Source of the DNA: Kluyvera sp047971185 | Lineage (GTDB): Bacteria > Pseudomonadota > Gammaproteobacteria > Enterobacterales > Enterobacteriaceae | DNA: 64,000 bases | NCBI RefSeq assembly: GCF_047971185.1 | Contig: NZ_JBKDZH010000046.1 | Span: forward strand, 1 to 64,000 | Direction of reading: 5' to 3' | Shown: positions 17,787 through 26,754 of the stretch, piece by piece | Layout: every line of letters starts with the position of its first letter | How positions within the stretch are numbered: position 1 is the stretch's first letter | Program-made: the position numbers and the translations under genes | The notes under the pieces: generated by a model | What the model saw: the letters and a program-made list of their open reading frames with translations, nothing else | The model's database searches: none | What the model was told of the DNA's origin: nothing

Positions 17787-18845
17787 ATGCTGGAACTGAA
17801 CTTTAGCCAGACGCTGGGCACGCACTGTCTGGAAATCAATGAATCGCTGCCGGCCTCCGGGATCACCGCCGTATTCGGTGTTTCAGGGGCGGGCAAAACC
17901 TCGCTGATTAACGCCATCAGCGGGCTAACTAAACCGCAGCAGGGGCGCATTGTGCTCAACGGCCGCGTGCTGAACGACGTCGAGCAGGGGATCTGCCTGG
18001 CGCCGGAGAATCGCCGCATCGGCTATGTGTTCCAGGACGCGCGTCTGTTCCCGCATTATAAGGTGCGCGGCAACCTGCGCTATGGTATGGCGAAAAGTAT
18101 GGCCGATCAGTTTGACAAGCTGGTGTCGCTGCTCGGCATTGAACCGCTGCTCGACCGTCTGCCGGGTAGCCTGTCCGGCGGTGAAAAACAGCGGGTGGCG
18201 ATCGGTCGCGCGCTGCTGACCGCGCCGGAGCTGCTGCTGCTCGACGAGCCGCTGGCGTCGCTGGATATCCCGCGCAAGCGCGAACTGCTGCCGTATCTTC
18301 AGCGCCTGGCGCGCGAAATTAACATTCCTATGCTCTACGTCAGCCACTCGCTGGATGAGATCCTGCATCTGGCCGATAAAGTACTGGTGCTGGAAGGCGG
18401 GCAGGTGAAAGCGTTCGGCAATCTGGAAGAGGTGTGGGGCAGCAGCGTGATGCACCCGTGGCTGCCGCAGGATCAGCAGAGCAGCATTCTGCGCGTGACG
18501 CTGCTGGAACACCACCCACACTATGCGATGACCGCGCTGGCGCTGGGCGACCAGCATCTGTGGGTTAACAAACTGGATAAGCCGCTACAAAGCGCGGTGC
18601 GCGTGCGCATTCAGGCTACCGACGTCTCGCTGGTGCTCCAGCCGCCGCAGCACTCCAGCATCCGTAACGTGCTGCACGCCAAAGTGCTCCAGTGCTACGA
18701 CGATAACGGCCAGGTTGAAGTGCAGCTAGAGGTCAGCGGCCGCACGCTGTGGGCGCGTATCAGCCCGTGGGCGCGCGATGACCTGGCGGTGAAGCCAGGA
18801 CAGTGGCTGTTTGCGCAGATTAAGAGCGTATCGATTACCGCCTGA
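17787..18845 (+). CDS. modC: Molybdate ABC transporter ATPase ModC
   Basis: It powers molybdate import. The 352 residues show Walker A GVSGAGKTS, signature LSGGEKQRVAIG, Walker B LLLLDEPLASLD and a C-terminal TOBE domain that senses molybdate. It follows modB by three bases and closes the operon. Its stop meets the convergent ybhA stop with no spacer. Confidence 0.97.
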   Translation: MLELNFSQTLGTHCLEINESLPASGITAVFGVSGAGKTSLINAISGLTKPQQGRIVLNGRVLNDVEQGICLAPENRRIGYVFQDARLFPHYKVRGNLRYGMAKSMADQFDKLVSLLGIEPLLDRLPGSLSGGEKQRVAIGRALLTAPELLLLDEPLASLDIPRKRELLPYLQRLAREINIPMLYVSHSLDEILHLADKVLVLEGGQVKAFGNLEEVWGSSVMHPWLPQDQQSSILRVTLLEHHPHYAMTALALGDQHLWVNKLDKPLQSAVRVRIQATDVSLVLQPPQHSSIRNVLHAKVLQCYDDNGQVEVQLEVSGRTLWARISPWARDDLAVKPGQWLFAQIKSVSITA

Positions 18846-19664
18846 TTACAGCAGGCGGGTATAGATAAATTCGGCGATGGCATCGGTGGTGTTATCGCCG
18901 ATCACCACGTTGGCGCGCGCTTTCACCGCATCATCCGCATTCCCCATCGCCACGCCGGTCCCGGCCGCTTCCAGCATGCTGATATCGTTGAAGTTATCGC
19001 CAAACGCGACCACGTCCTGCATGGACCAGCCCTGCGCGGTGATGAACTGCGTCAGGCGTTTGCCTTTGCTGTTGCCCTGGCGCGCGATATCGACCTGATC
19101 GTGCCACGACCATTCGCACTCAAGCTGCAGCGTCTGCTCAACGTGTTTCGCAAAGTTTTGCAGCTTCTCGCCGTCTTCATCGGTCAGGGCGAATTTCCAC
19201 ACGTTGTTAACCTCACGCGCCGCCTGCGCCAGCGAATCCACCTGGGTAAAGGACGGACGCTGGGCTTCCGGCAGGCTCTGCGCCCAGTTGCTGGTGCGAA
19301 TGACGTGGCCGGTGGGGTGCTGATACATCATGGTATCGTCGACGTACATCAGGCCGTGAACCTGGTGCTCATCCAGCAGGGAAATCAGCTGCTGGGCCTT
19401 TTCGACCGGCATCGGATCGGCATCCAGTACTTTTTTCGCTTGATAATCATACAAGTAGGTGCCATTACAACAAATTGCAGGTGTATCCAGCGCCAGTGCC
19501 TGATAAAAAGGATGAATGGCAACGTGATGACGACCGGTGACGATCATTAATTGGTAACCTGCCTCGCGGGCGCGGTTCAGCGCTTCCAGAGAAGAGGGGA
19601 GTAGGGTTTTCTTTGGCGTCAGGAGCGTTCCGTCCAGATCCAGGGCAATCACACGTGCAGTCAT
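18846..19664 (-). CDS. ybhA: HAD-family sugar/pyridoxal phosphatase YbhA
   Basis: A Cof-type haloacid dehalogenase phosphatase; the E. coli protein dephosphorylates pyridoxal phosphate and fructose 1,6-bisphosphate. The 272 residues carry motif I DLDGTLLTP, the IVTGR motif II and the metal-binding GDNFNDISML near the end. The same frame stays open to 20633, but that stretch is antisense to pgl and is not coding; ATG 19664 gives MTARVIALDLDG. Confidence 0.94.
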   Translation of the reverse strand: MTARVIALDLDGTLLTPKKTLLPSSLEALNRAREAGYQLMIVTGRHHVAIHPFYQALALDTPAICCNGTYLYDYQAKKVLDADPMPVEKAQQLISLLDEHQVHGLMYVDDTMMYQHPTGHVIRTSNWAQSLPEAQRPSFTQVDSLAQAAREVNNVWKFALTDEDGEKLQNFAKHVEQTLQLECEWSWHDQVDIARQGNSKGKRLTQFITAQGWSMQDVVAFGDNFNDISMLEAAGTGVAMGNADDAVKARANVVIGDNTTDAIAEFIYTRLL

Positions 19665-19781
19665 AGTCTTGTCTCGAGTTGAAGAGAAAATTCGCTGTGC
19701 AGGATGGTACACCGAGATACCTGTACGGCAAAATGGTGTGATAAATAGCCGCATATTATGTGTTTTCAGAAAGGAGTATTC

Positions 19782-20777
19782 ATGAAACAGACCGTTTATA
19801 CCGCCAGCCCGGAAAGCCAGCAGATCCACGTCTGGTCGCTGAACCACGATGGCAGCCTGAAGCTGGTACAGGTGGTGGATGTTCCGGGTCAGGTGCAGCC
19901 GATGGTCATCAGCCCTGATAAACGTTATCTGTACGTTGGCGTGCGCCCTGAGTTCCGCGTGCTGGCCTACCGTATCGCGCCGGACGACGGCGCGCTGACC
20001 TATGAAGCTGAAGCGCCGCTGCCGGGCAGCCCGACGCATATTTCCACCGACCGTAAAGGCAACTTTATCTTCAGCGCCTCTTACAACCAGGCTAACGTGG
20101 CGGTGATTCGCCTGCAGGACGGCCTGCCGCGTGATACCGTGACGGTGGCGGATGGCCTGGACGGCTGCCACTCGGCGAACATCTCTCCGGATAACCGCAC
20201 CCTGTGGGTACCGGCGCTGAAGCAGGATCGTATCTGCCTGTTTACCCTGAGCGACGACGGTTTCCTCTCCGCGCAAACCCCGGCGGAAGTGACCACCGTT
20301 GAAGGCGCTGGCCCGCGCCATATGGTGTTCCATCCGAATGCACAGTACGGCTACTGCGTCAATGAACTGAACAGCTCGGTTGATGTGTGGGAGCTGAAAG
20401 ACCCGCACGGCAAGATTGAATGCGTGCAGACGCTGGATATGATGCCTGCCGATTTCACCGACACCCGTTGGGCGGCCGATATCCACATTACGCCGGACGG
20501 GCGTCACCTGTATGCCTGTGACCGCACCTCCAGCCTGATCACCGTGTTCAGCGTCTCCGAAGACGGCAGCGTGCTGTCGCTGGAAGGGTTCCAGCCGACG
20601 GAAACCCAGCCGCGCGGCTTCAACATCGACCATAGCGGTAAATACCTGATTGCCGCCGGGCAGAAATCACACCATATCGCGGTGTATGAAATTGCCGGTG
20701 AGCAGGGGCTGCTGCAGGAGAAAGGGCGTTACGCGGTAGGCCAGGGCCCGATGTGGGTGGTGGTTAACGCGCATTAA
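19782..20777 (+). CDS. pgl: 6-phosphogluconolactonase Pgl
   Basis: It hydrolyses 6-phosphogluconolactone in the oxidative pentose phosphate pathway. The 331-residue cytosolic protein is the seven-bladed propeller lactonase type, matching E. coli Pgl over its full length. AAAGGAG stands before ATG 19782; an ATG eight codons earlier lacks both signal and conservation. Divergent from ybhA. Confidence 0.96.
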   Translation: MKQTVYTASPESQQIHVWSLNHDGSLKLVQVVDVPGQVQPMVISPDKRYLYVGVRPEFRVLAYRIAPDDGALTYEAEAPLPGSPTHISTDRKGNFIFSASYNQANVAVIRLQDGLPRDTVTVADGLDGCHSANISPDNRTLWVPALKQDRICLFTLSDDGFLSAQTPAEVTTVEGAGPRHMVFHPNAQYGYCVNELNSSVDVWELKDPHGKIECVQTLDMMPADFTDTRWAADIHITPDGRHLYACDRTSSLITVFSVSEDGSVLSLEGFQPTETQPRGFNIDHSGKYLIAAGQKSHHIAVYEIAGEQGLLQEKGRYAVGQGPMWVVVNAH

Positions 20778-20787
20778 TTAATAGTAG

Positions 20788-20818
20788 GCCGGATAAGGCG
20801 TTTACGCCGCCATCCGGC
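20788..20818. repeat. E. coli-type REP element
   Basis: GCCGGATAAGGCGTTTACGC followed by CGCCATCCGGC is the classic enteric REP palindrome. It differs in sequence from the GTAGCCCGGGCGAG family found elsewhere in the window. It lies just after pgl. Confidence 0.85.
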
Positions 20819-20867
20819 AACCTGCGCGCTCAGGCATGATGACGCTAAATTTATCAGGCCTGTGCGA

Positions 20868-20898
20868 TAAAAAAGCCCATGGAATCATGGGCTTTTTT
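20868..20898. terminator. Bidirectional terminator between pgl and ybhC
   Basis: AAAAAAGCCCATG and CATGGGCTTTTTT arms enclose GAAT. A T run exists on both strands, so it can end both convergent genes. Confidence 0.9.
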
Positions 20899-20914
20899 CA
20901 CATCTAATCACGCG

Positions 20915-22198
20915 TTACTGCTTCGGCTCAGCCACCACGTGACTTCCCACGCCGCGGTTGTTGTATTCCCACATGCGGTTGAAGTTGCGGTCGTTAAGAT
21001 CGCGTTTCAGCTGGCCTTTCTCGTCCTGCGCGCCGGTGTTGCCGCTGAACGGGCGTTTAGACACGGCGGCGTCGGCCCACGGTTTTGCGGAATTAAAGCC
21101 TTCGTTAATCACGCTATCGCGAATCACTACCTGACCGTTGGTGTTGCCGTCCACGTCCAGCGAACGGCCCAGCTGCGCCACGCCGTCACCGGCGGCGGTG
21201 AAGCGGCTGTTGGTCGCCAGGAAGCCGTAGAAGATATTGGACTGGGTGGCCGGAGCGAAGACGTAGCCTTCCTGCTGCGTACGGGAATTCACTACGCGGA
21301 AGTCGGTGTTGTCGAACACCACCGCGCCGCGACCGGACACGATATCCACATCGCCTTCGAGGTAGCTGTTGCTGACCAGCGTACGGGTCTGGCGGTTGTT
21401 TTGCAGACGGTTATCAACGCCGCTGTTGGTCACGAAGAAGGTATTCTGACGGCCCAGGATATTGACGTTGTTCAGCTGGGTTTTATCGCCATCGGTGCGC
21501 AGAGCCACCGCCTGGTGAGTGCCTGCGTCAACGCTGTCGCCCAGGTTGTTTTCGATGGTCAGATTTTGCAGCTGTAACCCATTGTTCTGCGACCAGACGA
21601 CGGCGGAGCACATCACGCCGATGGTGGCGCTGCGCTTGCTCTGGCAGCTATCGAACATGTACCACGCCGGTTTGCCCGGCATGTATTTGCCGCCTGGGTT
21701 AACCAGTTTACGCCAGCTTGCCGGATCGATTTCGGAATCAATCGCCAGGCCCACTTTGACGTCAATCGCTTTCTCGCCGGTACCGTAGATGGTCAGGCTA
21801 CCCGGAGCGGCCGGAACGTACACGGTGCCCTGATACTCACCCGGCAGCACGGCGATATACAGACGTGAGCTGCTGTGACGCGCGATAGCGGCATCCACGG
21901 CGGCCTGAATGCTGGTGTGCGTTACGCCCTGCGTACCGGCCGGGCCAACCACGAAGTCGGCTTTTGCCGGCACGGCGATGGAAGACGGAGACCAGGCGGC
22001 AGCGTTAGGATCTAACGACGAGAAATAACGCGCGGCGGTAAAGTTCTGCGCTTCATCCGCCGACAGTACCGGACGGGAGGCGGTACCAGGCGCGGTCTGG
22101 TCAGAAGGTTGCTGGTCCGCTGGGGTTGAGCTGCAAGCAGTCAGTGTCACGCCAAAAGCCAATGCCAGCGCCAGACGAGAAACCGAGAAAGTGTTCAT
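20915..22198 (-). CDS. ybhC: Outer-membrane lipoprotein YbhC (pectinesterase fold)
   Basis: A 427-residue lipoprotein: signal peptide with lipobox LTAC (cysteine at residue 22), then a right-handed beta-helix of the carbohydrate esterase 8 (pectin methylesterase) family. It matches E. coli YbhC across its length. E. coli YbhC lacks pectinesterase activity on pectin and has been described as an acyl-CoA thioesterase; the physiological substrate is unsure. E. coli has ybhD, ybhH, ybhI and ybhJ between pgl and ybhC; none is present here. Confidence 0.93.
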   Translation of the reverse strand: MNTFSVSRLALALAFGVTLTACSSTPADQQPSDQTAPGTASRPVLSADEAQNFTAARYFSSLDPNAAAWSPSSIAVPAKADFVVGPAGTQGVTHTSIQAAVDAAIARHSSSRLYIAVLPGEYQGTVYVPAAPGSLTIYGTGEKAIDVKVGLAIDSEIDPASWRKLVNPGGKYMPGKPAWYMFDSCQSKRSATIGVMCSAVVWSQNNGLQLQNLTIENNLGDSVDAGTHQAVALRTDGDKTQLNNVNILGRQNTFFVTNSGVDNRLQNNRQTRTLVSNSYLEGDVDIVSGRGAVVFDNTDFRVVNSRTQQEGYVFAPATQSNIFYGFLATNSRFTAAGDGVAQLGRSLDVDGNTNGQVVIRDSVINEGFNSAKPWADAAVSKRPFSGNTGAQDEKGQLKRDLNDRNFNRMWEYNNRGVGSHVVAEPKQ

Positions 22199-22398
22199 GT
22201 TGCTCCAGGCTAATTAAGTGAAATGAGAATCCTGTAAAAGCAGCCTTTTTATACTAAGTTGAGCGAAACGGGAAGATGTGCTGACAAAAAAATCGCCTGT
22301 TTTTTTGACAACTTATGCAAGCGGAAAGAAAGACAGAACGAATGGCGAAGGAGAGTGCCATTCAATGGCCTTATCCATCCGCCGTGGAGTATCACCCA

Positions 22399-23061
22399 TT
22401 AAAACGCTTTCTTGTGCGCCAGGCTGGTCACTAAATCGGTAATGCTGAGCACCAGCGTGGAACGCACCATCTGCTGGTAGCGCTGCTCCTGCATGGTTCT
22501 CAGGGCGTCGTCGACCACGTCTTCCGGCAGATGCAGCGTCGGCGGGGGCGGCAGCGCCGTCATGCAGTGCAGCATGTTGATAGGCCCCAGAATTTCGTCA
22601 TCGGTAAAGCTGTAGATTTTGTTCTCGTGCGCCAGCTCGTTGTTCAGCGCCAGTAGCAGTTCGACGTCTTCATATTCATCGCGGCTAATCACGCCCAGCG
22701 CGTAAATCAGCTTCAGCCGAACCGGCAGGTTAGCCAGCGGGCCGCTGCCTTCCAGCAGCGGTTCCACCGCGTACTTCACGGCGTAATCGTCTTTGCGGAA
22801 GGCTTGCAGAATCAGCTGGTCAACCGCTTCCGACAGTAATCCAACGGCGGTTTGAATAAACCCCGTCAGCGTCTGTCGGGCGTTAAGCCGCTCCAGGATG
22901 CGATTTTCCGCCGCCTGATTTTGGGTCAAGTATGCGTCGTCCATCATGGCCATCATCCTGGTTGTGCTTTCCGCTACTGGTGGCTGCTCTGGAGCCGTTT
23001 CCTTCGGACGCTGGTTTTCCGGTGCTGCTTGCGCATGTTTGCGCAGGAGATTCAATTTCAT
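22399..23061 (-). CDS. mtlR: Mannitol operon repressor MtlR
   Basis: It represses mannitol uptake genes, probably without binding DNA directly. The 220-residue product has the MtlR core (FRKDDYAVKYAVEPLL, FTDDEILGPINMLHC). Its first ~45 residues are Pro/Gln-rich and differ from the 195-residue E. coli protein. ATG 23061 is chosen for the AAGGG just before it; ATG 23076 is an alternative. It follows mtlD by 61 bases, which contain a strong hairpin. Confidence 0.92.
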   Translation of the reverse strand: MKLNLLRKHAQAAPENQRPKETAPEQPPVAESTTRMMAMMDDAYLTQNQAAENRILERLNARQTLTGFIQTAVGLLSEAVDQLILQAFRKDDYAVKYAVEPLLEGSGPLANLPVRLKLIYALGVISRDEYEDVELLLALNNELAHENKIYSFTDDEILGPINMLHCMTALPPPPTLHLPEDVVDDALRTMQEQRYQQMVRSTLVLSITDLVTSLAHKKAF

Positions 23062-23077
23062 CTTACCCTTCTTCATC

Positions 23078-23106
23078 GGGCGCGGCGGTCGTTGGCCGCC
23101 GCGCCC
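23078..23106. repeat. Intercistronic hairpin between mtlD and mtlR
   Basis: GGGCGCGGCGG and CCGCCGCGCCC form a perfect 11-base GC stem around a seven-base loop. No T run follows in either direction. It lies just ahead of the mtlR ribosome binding site and could limit mtlR relative to mtlAD or protect the mtlAD transcript. Confidence 0.8.
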
Positions 23107-23122
23107 AGCTATGGGTGTTACA

Positions 23123-24280
23123 TCATTCTTTGTGTTGCATGGCGTTATACACATTCACGATCTGGGCGACAAGTGCTGGCTGGTCCTGCAGGCCACAAAC
23201 CGCAGTGACCGTGTTTGTTACCCCATTTTCCGCCAGCAGGTTTGCCATTTCTTGCGCCTGTGGATCCTGACTGCTGCGATAGTGCAGCGCGGCGGCGATG
23301 CCGATGATCAGATGGCCATTGGGCAGACCGTATTCCAGCGTGCCGCGCAGCGGCTTGATTAAGCGATCGCTATCGCTCAGTTTACGCAGCGGCTGGCGGC
23401 CAACGCGCTCCACGTCATCGTGCAGATAAGGGTTCTCAAAGCGGGTCAGAATCTTATCGATATAGGCAGCATGCTGCTGCGGATCGAAGGCGTAACGCTG
23501 AATCAGCACCGCGCCGCTCTCCTGCATGGCTTTTTTGACCGTTTCACGGATGGCCGGGTCGAGAATGGCCTCGCGGATAGTCTGATAGCCCGCCAGCTGA
23601 CCGAGATAGGCGGTAATCGCGTGACCGGTATTGAGGGTAAACAGCTTACGCTCAATATAGGCCATCAGATTGCTGGTGGGTTCCATCCCGGCGATGTCCG
23701 GCAGCGTACCCTTAAACTGGGTGCGGTCGACAATCCACTCGCTAAAGGTCTCGACGGTAACGTCCAGCGGATCGTCGTTCGCCGCGGTGCCCGGCGGTAC
23801 GATACGGTCGACCGCCGAATCGACGAACCCGACGTGCTCCTCTACCCAGCCGTGAAGCTCCGCGGGGATCGCTTGCAGCACGTGCTGCTTAAGCTGGCTG
23901 GTGCCGCGCACCATATTTTCACAGGCGATGATGTTCATCGGCTGGTGGTTACCGCGCGCGTGACGGGCGATTAATCCCTCGGCCAGCGTGCTGGCGATTT
24001 TGCTCAACACCTGCGGGCCAACGGCGGTGGTAATGATATCGGCCTGCGCAATCTGCGCGATGGCGTCCGGGCTGTTGCTGTAGACAGCGCTGACGCGATT
24101 GACCTGCTCAACGTGAGCATTTTCGCCGACCACGTTGACCTGATAGTGCTGCTGATGCGCCAGCTGATCGACCAGCGGCTGGTTAACGTCGGCAAAGGTC
24201 AGCTCCGCCTGGGCGTCCGCCAGCAGTTTGCCAATAAAGCCGCGACCAATATTCCCTGCGCCAAAATGAATTGCTTTCAT
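23123..24280 (-). CDS. mtlD: Mannitol-1-phosphate 5-dehydrogenase MtlD
   Basis: It oxidises mannitol 1-phosphate, delivered by MtlA, to fructose 6-phosphate with NAD. The 385 residues start MKAIHFGAGNIGRGFIG (NAD-binding loop) and contain the family segment KLFTLNTGHAITAYLG. Identity to E. coli MtlD is visibly lower than for flanking genes. Second gene of mtlADR. Confidence 0.96.
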   Translation of the reverse strand: MKAIHFGAGNIGRGFIGKLLADAQAELTFADVNQPLVDQLAHQQHYQVNVVGENAHVEQVNRVSAVYSNSPDAIAQIAQADIITTAVGPQVLSKIASTLAEGLIARHARGNHQPMNIIACENMVRGTSQLKQHVLQAIPAELHGWVEEHVGFVDSAVDRIVPPGTAANDDPLDVTVETFSEWIVDRTQFKGTLPDIAGMEPTSNLMAYIERKLFTLNTGHAITAYLGQLAGYQTIREAILDPAIRETVKKAMQESGAVLIQRYAFDPQQHAAYIDKILTRFENPYLHDDVERVGRQPLRKLSDSDRLIKPLRGTLEYGLPNGHLIIGIAAALHYRSSQDPQAQEMANLLAENGVTNTVTAVCGLQDQPALVAQIVNVYNAMQHKE

Positions 24281-24334
24281 TCGCTTATTTCCTCGAAAAA
24301 TTTTTCCGTATCAGGGGGCAGCGCCCCCATCACC

Positions 24335-26311
24335 TTAGGCTGCTTGTTCGCCGGACAGGAGCTGCAAAATCTCCTGCACGCTGGTGGTCTGCGTCAGACG
24401 TTCAATCACGTCCTTATCATCCAGCGCGTTGGCCAGGCGGGCGATAACCTGCACGTGCTCGTTGTTGCGGGCGGCAATGCCGATCACCAGTCGGGCAACG
24501 TCGTCCGGCTCATCGCCGAAACGGACCCCTTCCGGGTACTGGCAAATGACAATCCCGGTGCGCAGCACGCGGTCTTTGGCTTCTACGGTGCCGTGAGGAA
24601 CGGCGATGGATTCTCCAAGGTAAGTGGTGGTCAGCGCTTCACGCGCCAGCATGGCGTCAACGTAATCCGGCTCGACGTAGCCGCCGGAGACCAGCTTTTC
24701 ACCGGCAAAGCGAATGGCCTGCTCTTTATTATCGGCGGTTAAGTTGAGGAAAATATTATCGGCGCTGAGCTTGAACAGGTTCTCCTCGCGTTCGCCTGCG
24801 GCGTACGCGTCGTCGTTGGCGGCGATAATCGTCTGGTTAATCAGGCGGCTGTCGTTCGCCGCGGGCGGCAGTTTTGCCGCTAGCAGACGGGTGGTTAAGT
24901 CGGTGTACAGGCCGCTATCGAGGAAGTTGCTCAGCGACATATGCATCGCCTGCGGCGCAAAGCGCATGGCGCGTTCGGTGAGATCCTGATGGGTAATCAC
25001 CAGGTCCACATTGTCCGGCAGGCTGTTGATGGCGCAGTTGGTCACCGAAATATGGCTGAGACCGGCATCTTTCACCTTTTTACGCAGAACGCCCGCGCCG
25101 AGGGCGCTGGAGCCCATTCCGGCGTCGCAGGCGACGATGATGTTACGCACGTGGTGCAGATCTTTCGCCAGATCCAGCGCCGGTGCCGGCTGCGGCTGCT
25201 CGCCGGACGGCTTCGCGCCTGATTTGGACTGCTGCTTCAGGCTCTGCATCCGACGGGTGGCTTCCGCCAGGCCGTTGCTCTCTTCATCACCCACGCGAAC
25301 GCGTTTCAGCAGCATCGACGCGGTGAGGAAGGAGACCAGCGTTGAGGCGAGAATCGACAGCACGACGCCAATCAGCGACGCTTTCGGCGTCATCAGCAGC
25401 ACGGCAAAGATAGAACCCGGCGACGCCGGTGACACCAGGCCTGCGTTAAACAGGGTCAGGGTAAAGACGCCGGTCATCCCGCCGAGGATCACCGCCAGAA
25501 TCAGGCGCGGGTTCATCAGCACGTACGGGAAGTAGATTTCGTGAATGCCGCCGAAGAAGTGAATAATCGCCGCGCCGCCCGCAGACTGCCTGGCGCTGCC
25601 TTTGCCAAAGAACATGTACGCCAGCAGGATGCCGAGGCCCGGGCCCGGGTTAGCTTCAATCAGGAAGAAGATAGACTTGCCGGTTTCCGTGGCCTGCTGA
25701 ATGCCGAGCGGCGAGAAGATACCGTGGTTGATGGCGTTATTAAGGAACAGGATTTTTGCCGGTTCGACAAAGATAGAGGTCAGCGGCAGCAGGTTGTTCT
25801 GCACCATCACGTTAACGCCGGTCGCCAGCGCTTTCGACAGCAGTTCAACCATCGGGCCGATAGCCAGGAAGGAGAGCATCGCCAGCAGCATGCCGATAAT
25901 CCCGGCAGAGAAGTTGTTGACCAGCATCTCAAAGCCGCTTTTGATTTTGCCGTCGACCCACCGGTCGAAGCGCTTAATCGCCCAGCCGCCGAGCGGACCG
26001 GCGATCATCGCGCCCATAAACATCGGCATATCGGCGCCGACAATCACCCCCATGGTGGTGATGGCCCCCACCACGCCGCCGCGCTCGCCGCCGACCAGAC
26101 GGCCGCCGGTGTAGCCGATCAGCAGCGGCAGCAGATAGGTGATCATTGGGCCGACCAGCTTGGCCAGCGTCTCATTCGGCAACCAGCCGGTGGGAATAAA
26201 CAGTGCGGTAATTAAACCCCAGGCAATGAATGCGCCAATATTGGGCATGACCATATTGCTGAGGAAACGGCCAAAATTCTGTACCTTGACCTTGATATCT
26301 GGTGATAACAT
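24335..26311 (-). CDS. mtlA: PTS mannitol-specific EIICBA component MtlA
   Basis: It imports and phosphorylates mannitol. The 658 residues comprise the membrane EIIC domain (to about 340), EIIB with the phosphocysteine in VACDAGMGSSALG, and EIIA with the active His in SIAVPHGTVEAKD. The open frame begins 21 codons earlier, but ATG 26311 gives MLSPDIKVKVQNFG and has GAGGGG before it. The upstream region holds four CRP sites. First gene of mtlADR, 54 bases before mtlD. Confidence 0.96.
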   Translation of the reverse strand: MLSPDIKVKVQNFGRFLSNMVMPNIGAFIAWGLITALFIPTGWLPNETLAKLVGPMITYLLPLLIGYTGGRLVGGERGGVVGAITTMGVIVGADMPMFMGAMIAGPLGGWAIKRFDRWVDGKIKSGFEMLVNNFSAGIIGMLLAMLSFLAIGPMVELLSKALATGVNVMVQNNLLPLTSIFVEPAKILFLNNAINHGIFSPLGIQQATETGKSIFFLIEANPGPGLGILLAYMFFGKGSARQSAGGAAIIHFFGGIHEIYFPYVLMNPRLILAVILGGMTGVFTLTLFNAGLVSPASPGSIFAVLLMTPKASLIGVVLSILASTLVSFLTASMLLKRVRVGDEESNGLAEATRRMQSLKQQSKSGAKPSGEQPQPAPALDLAKDLHHVRNIIVACDAGMGSSALGAGVLRKKVKDAGLSHISVTNCAINSLPDNVDLVITHQDLTERAMRFAPQAMHMSLSNFLDSGLYTDLTTRLLAAKLPPAANDSRLINQTIIAANDDAYAAGEREENLFKLSADNIFLNLTADNKEQAIRFAGEKLVSGGYVEPDYVDAMLAREALTTTYLGESIAVPHGTVEAKDRVLRTGIVICQYPEGVRFGDEPDDVARLVIGIAARNNEHVQVIARLANALDDKDVIERLTQTTSVQEILQLLSGEQAA

Positions 26312-26448
26312 AAAAACACCCCTCGTGGTGCGCGTCAGAGGCTGCGCGCGTAATAGTCGTGCTGGTTTCGCCAAAAACCAGCCAGTCGTTCTGTATGCAA
26401 AATCGACTCTATCACGCCGTTTTCGTCTCGCGTACCCCGAGGGGTATT

Positions 26449-26625
26449 TGTGATGGTGATCACTATACCTACCGGGCTTGATGGGGTGTTTTGGTGATCG
26501 TGATCACATAAAAGAGCTGTAACTCTGCTACAACGTTAAAATATCGCGCTTCTCTCGCCATTTTTTGTGATTAAAATCACTTTTTATGTTGGCGTGTTTG
26601 TTTTCAAATTGTGACCTTATTCACA
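26449..26625 (-). promoter_or_regulatory. Cluster of four CRP sites upstream of mtlA
   Basis: Four TGTGA-N6-TCACA-type sites: 26449-26464 (TGTGATGGTGATCACT), 26493-26508 (GGTGATCGTGATCACA), 26566-26581 (TGTGATTAAAATCACT) and 26610-26625 (TGTGACCTTATTCACA, a perfect match). Multiple CRP sites are a known feature of the E. coli mtlA promoter. The 440-base gap otherwise shows only AT-rich promoter DNA and the ybhB terminator. Confidence 0.85.
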
Positions 26626-26702
26626 AGGTATTTTTACATGCCCCTCGCTTCACCTTTCCGCTTTTCCTGTCCGCCGTTTTTTCGTTAGAAAATTACATTG
26701 CA

Positions 26703-26734
26703 ATAAAAAGCCCCGCGAGGTTTCCCTGCGGGGC
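26703..26734 (-). terminator. Rho-independent terminator of ybhB
   Basis: GCCCCGC and GCGGGGC arms enclose an 11-base loop. On the minus strand the stem runs into TTTTTATTG, 20 bases after the ybhB stop. Confidence 0.85.
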
Positions 26735-26754
26735 GTAATACGTACGGCGGAGGA

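Noticed and set aside
19665..20633. Long minus-strand open frame continuous with ybhA, antisense to pgl
   Set aside because: pgl is conserved over its full length on the plus strand; the extension has no family similarity, and YbhA starts at 19664.
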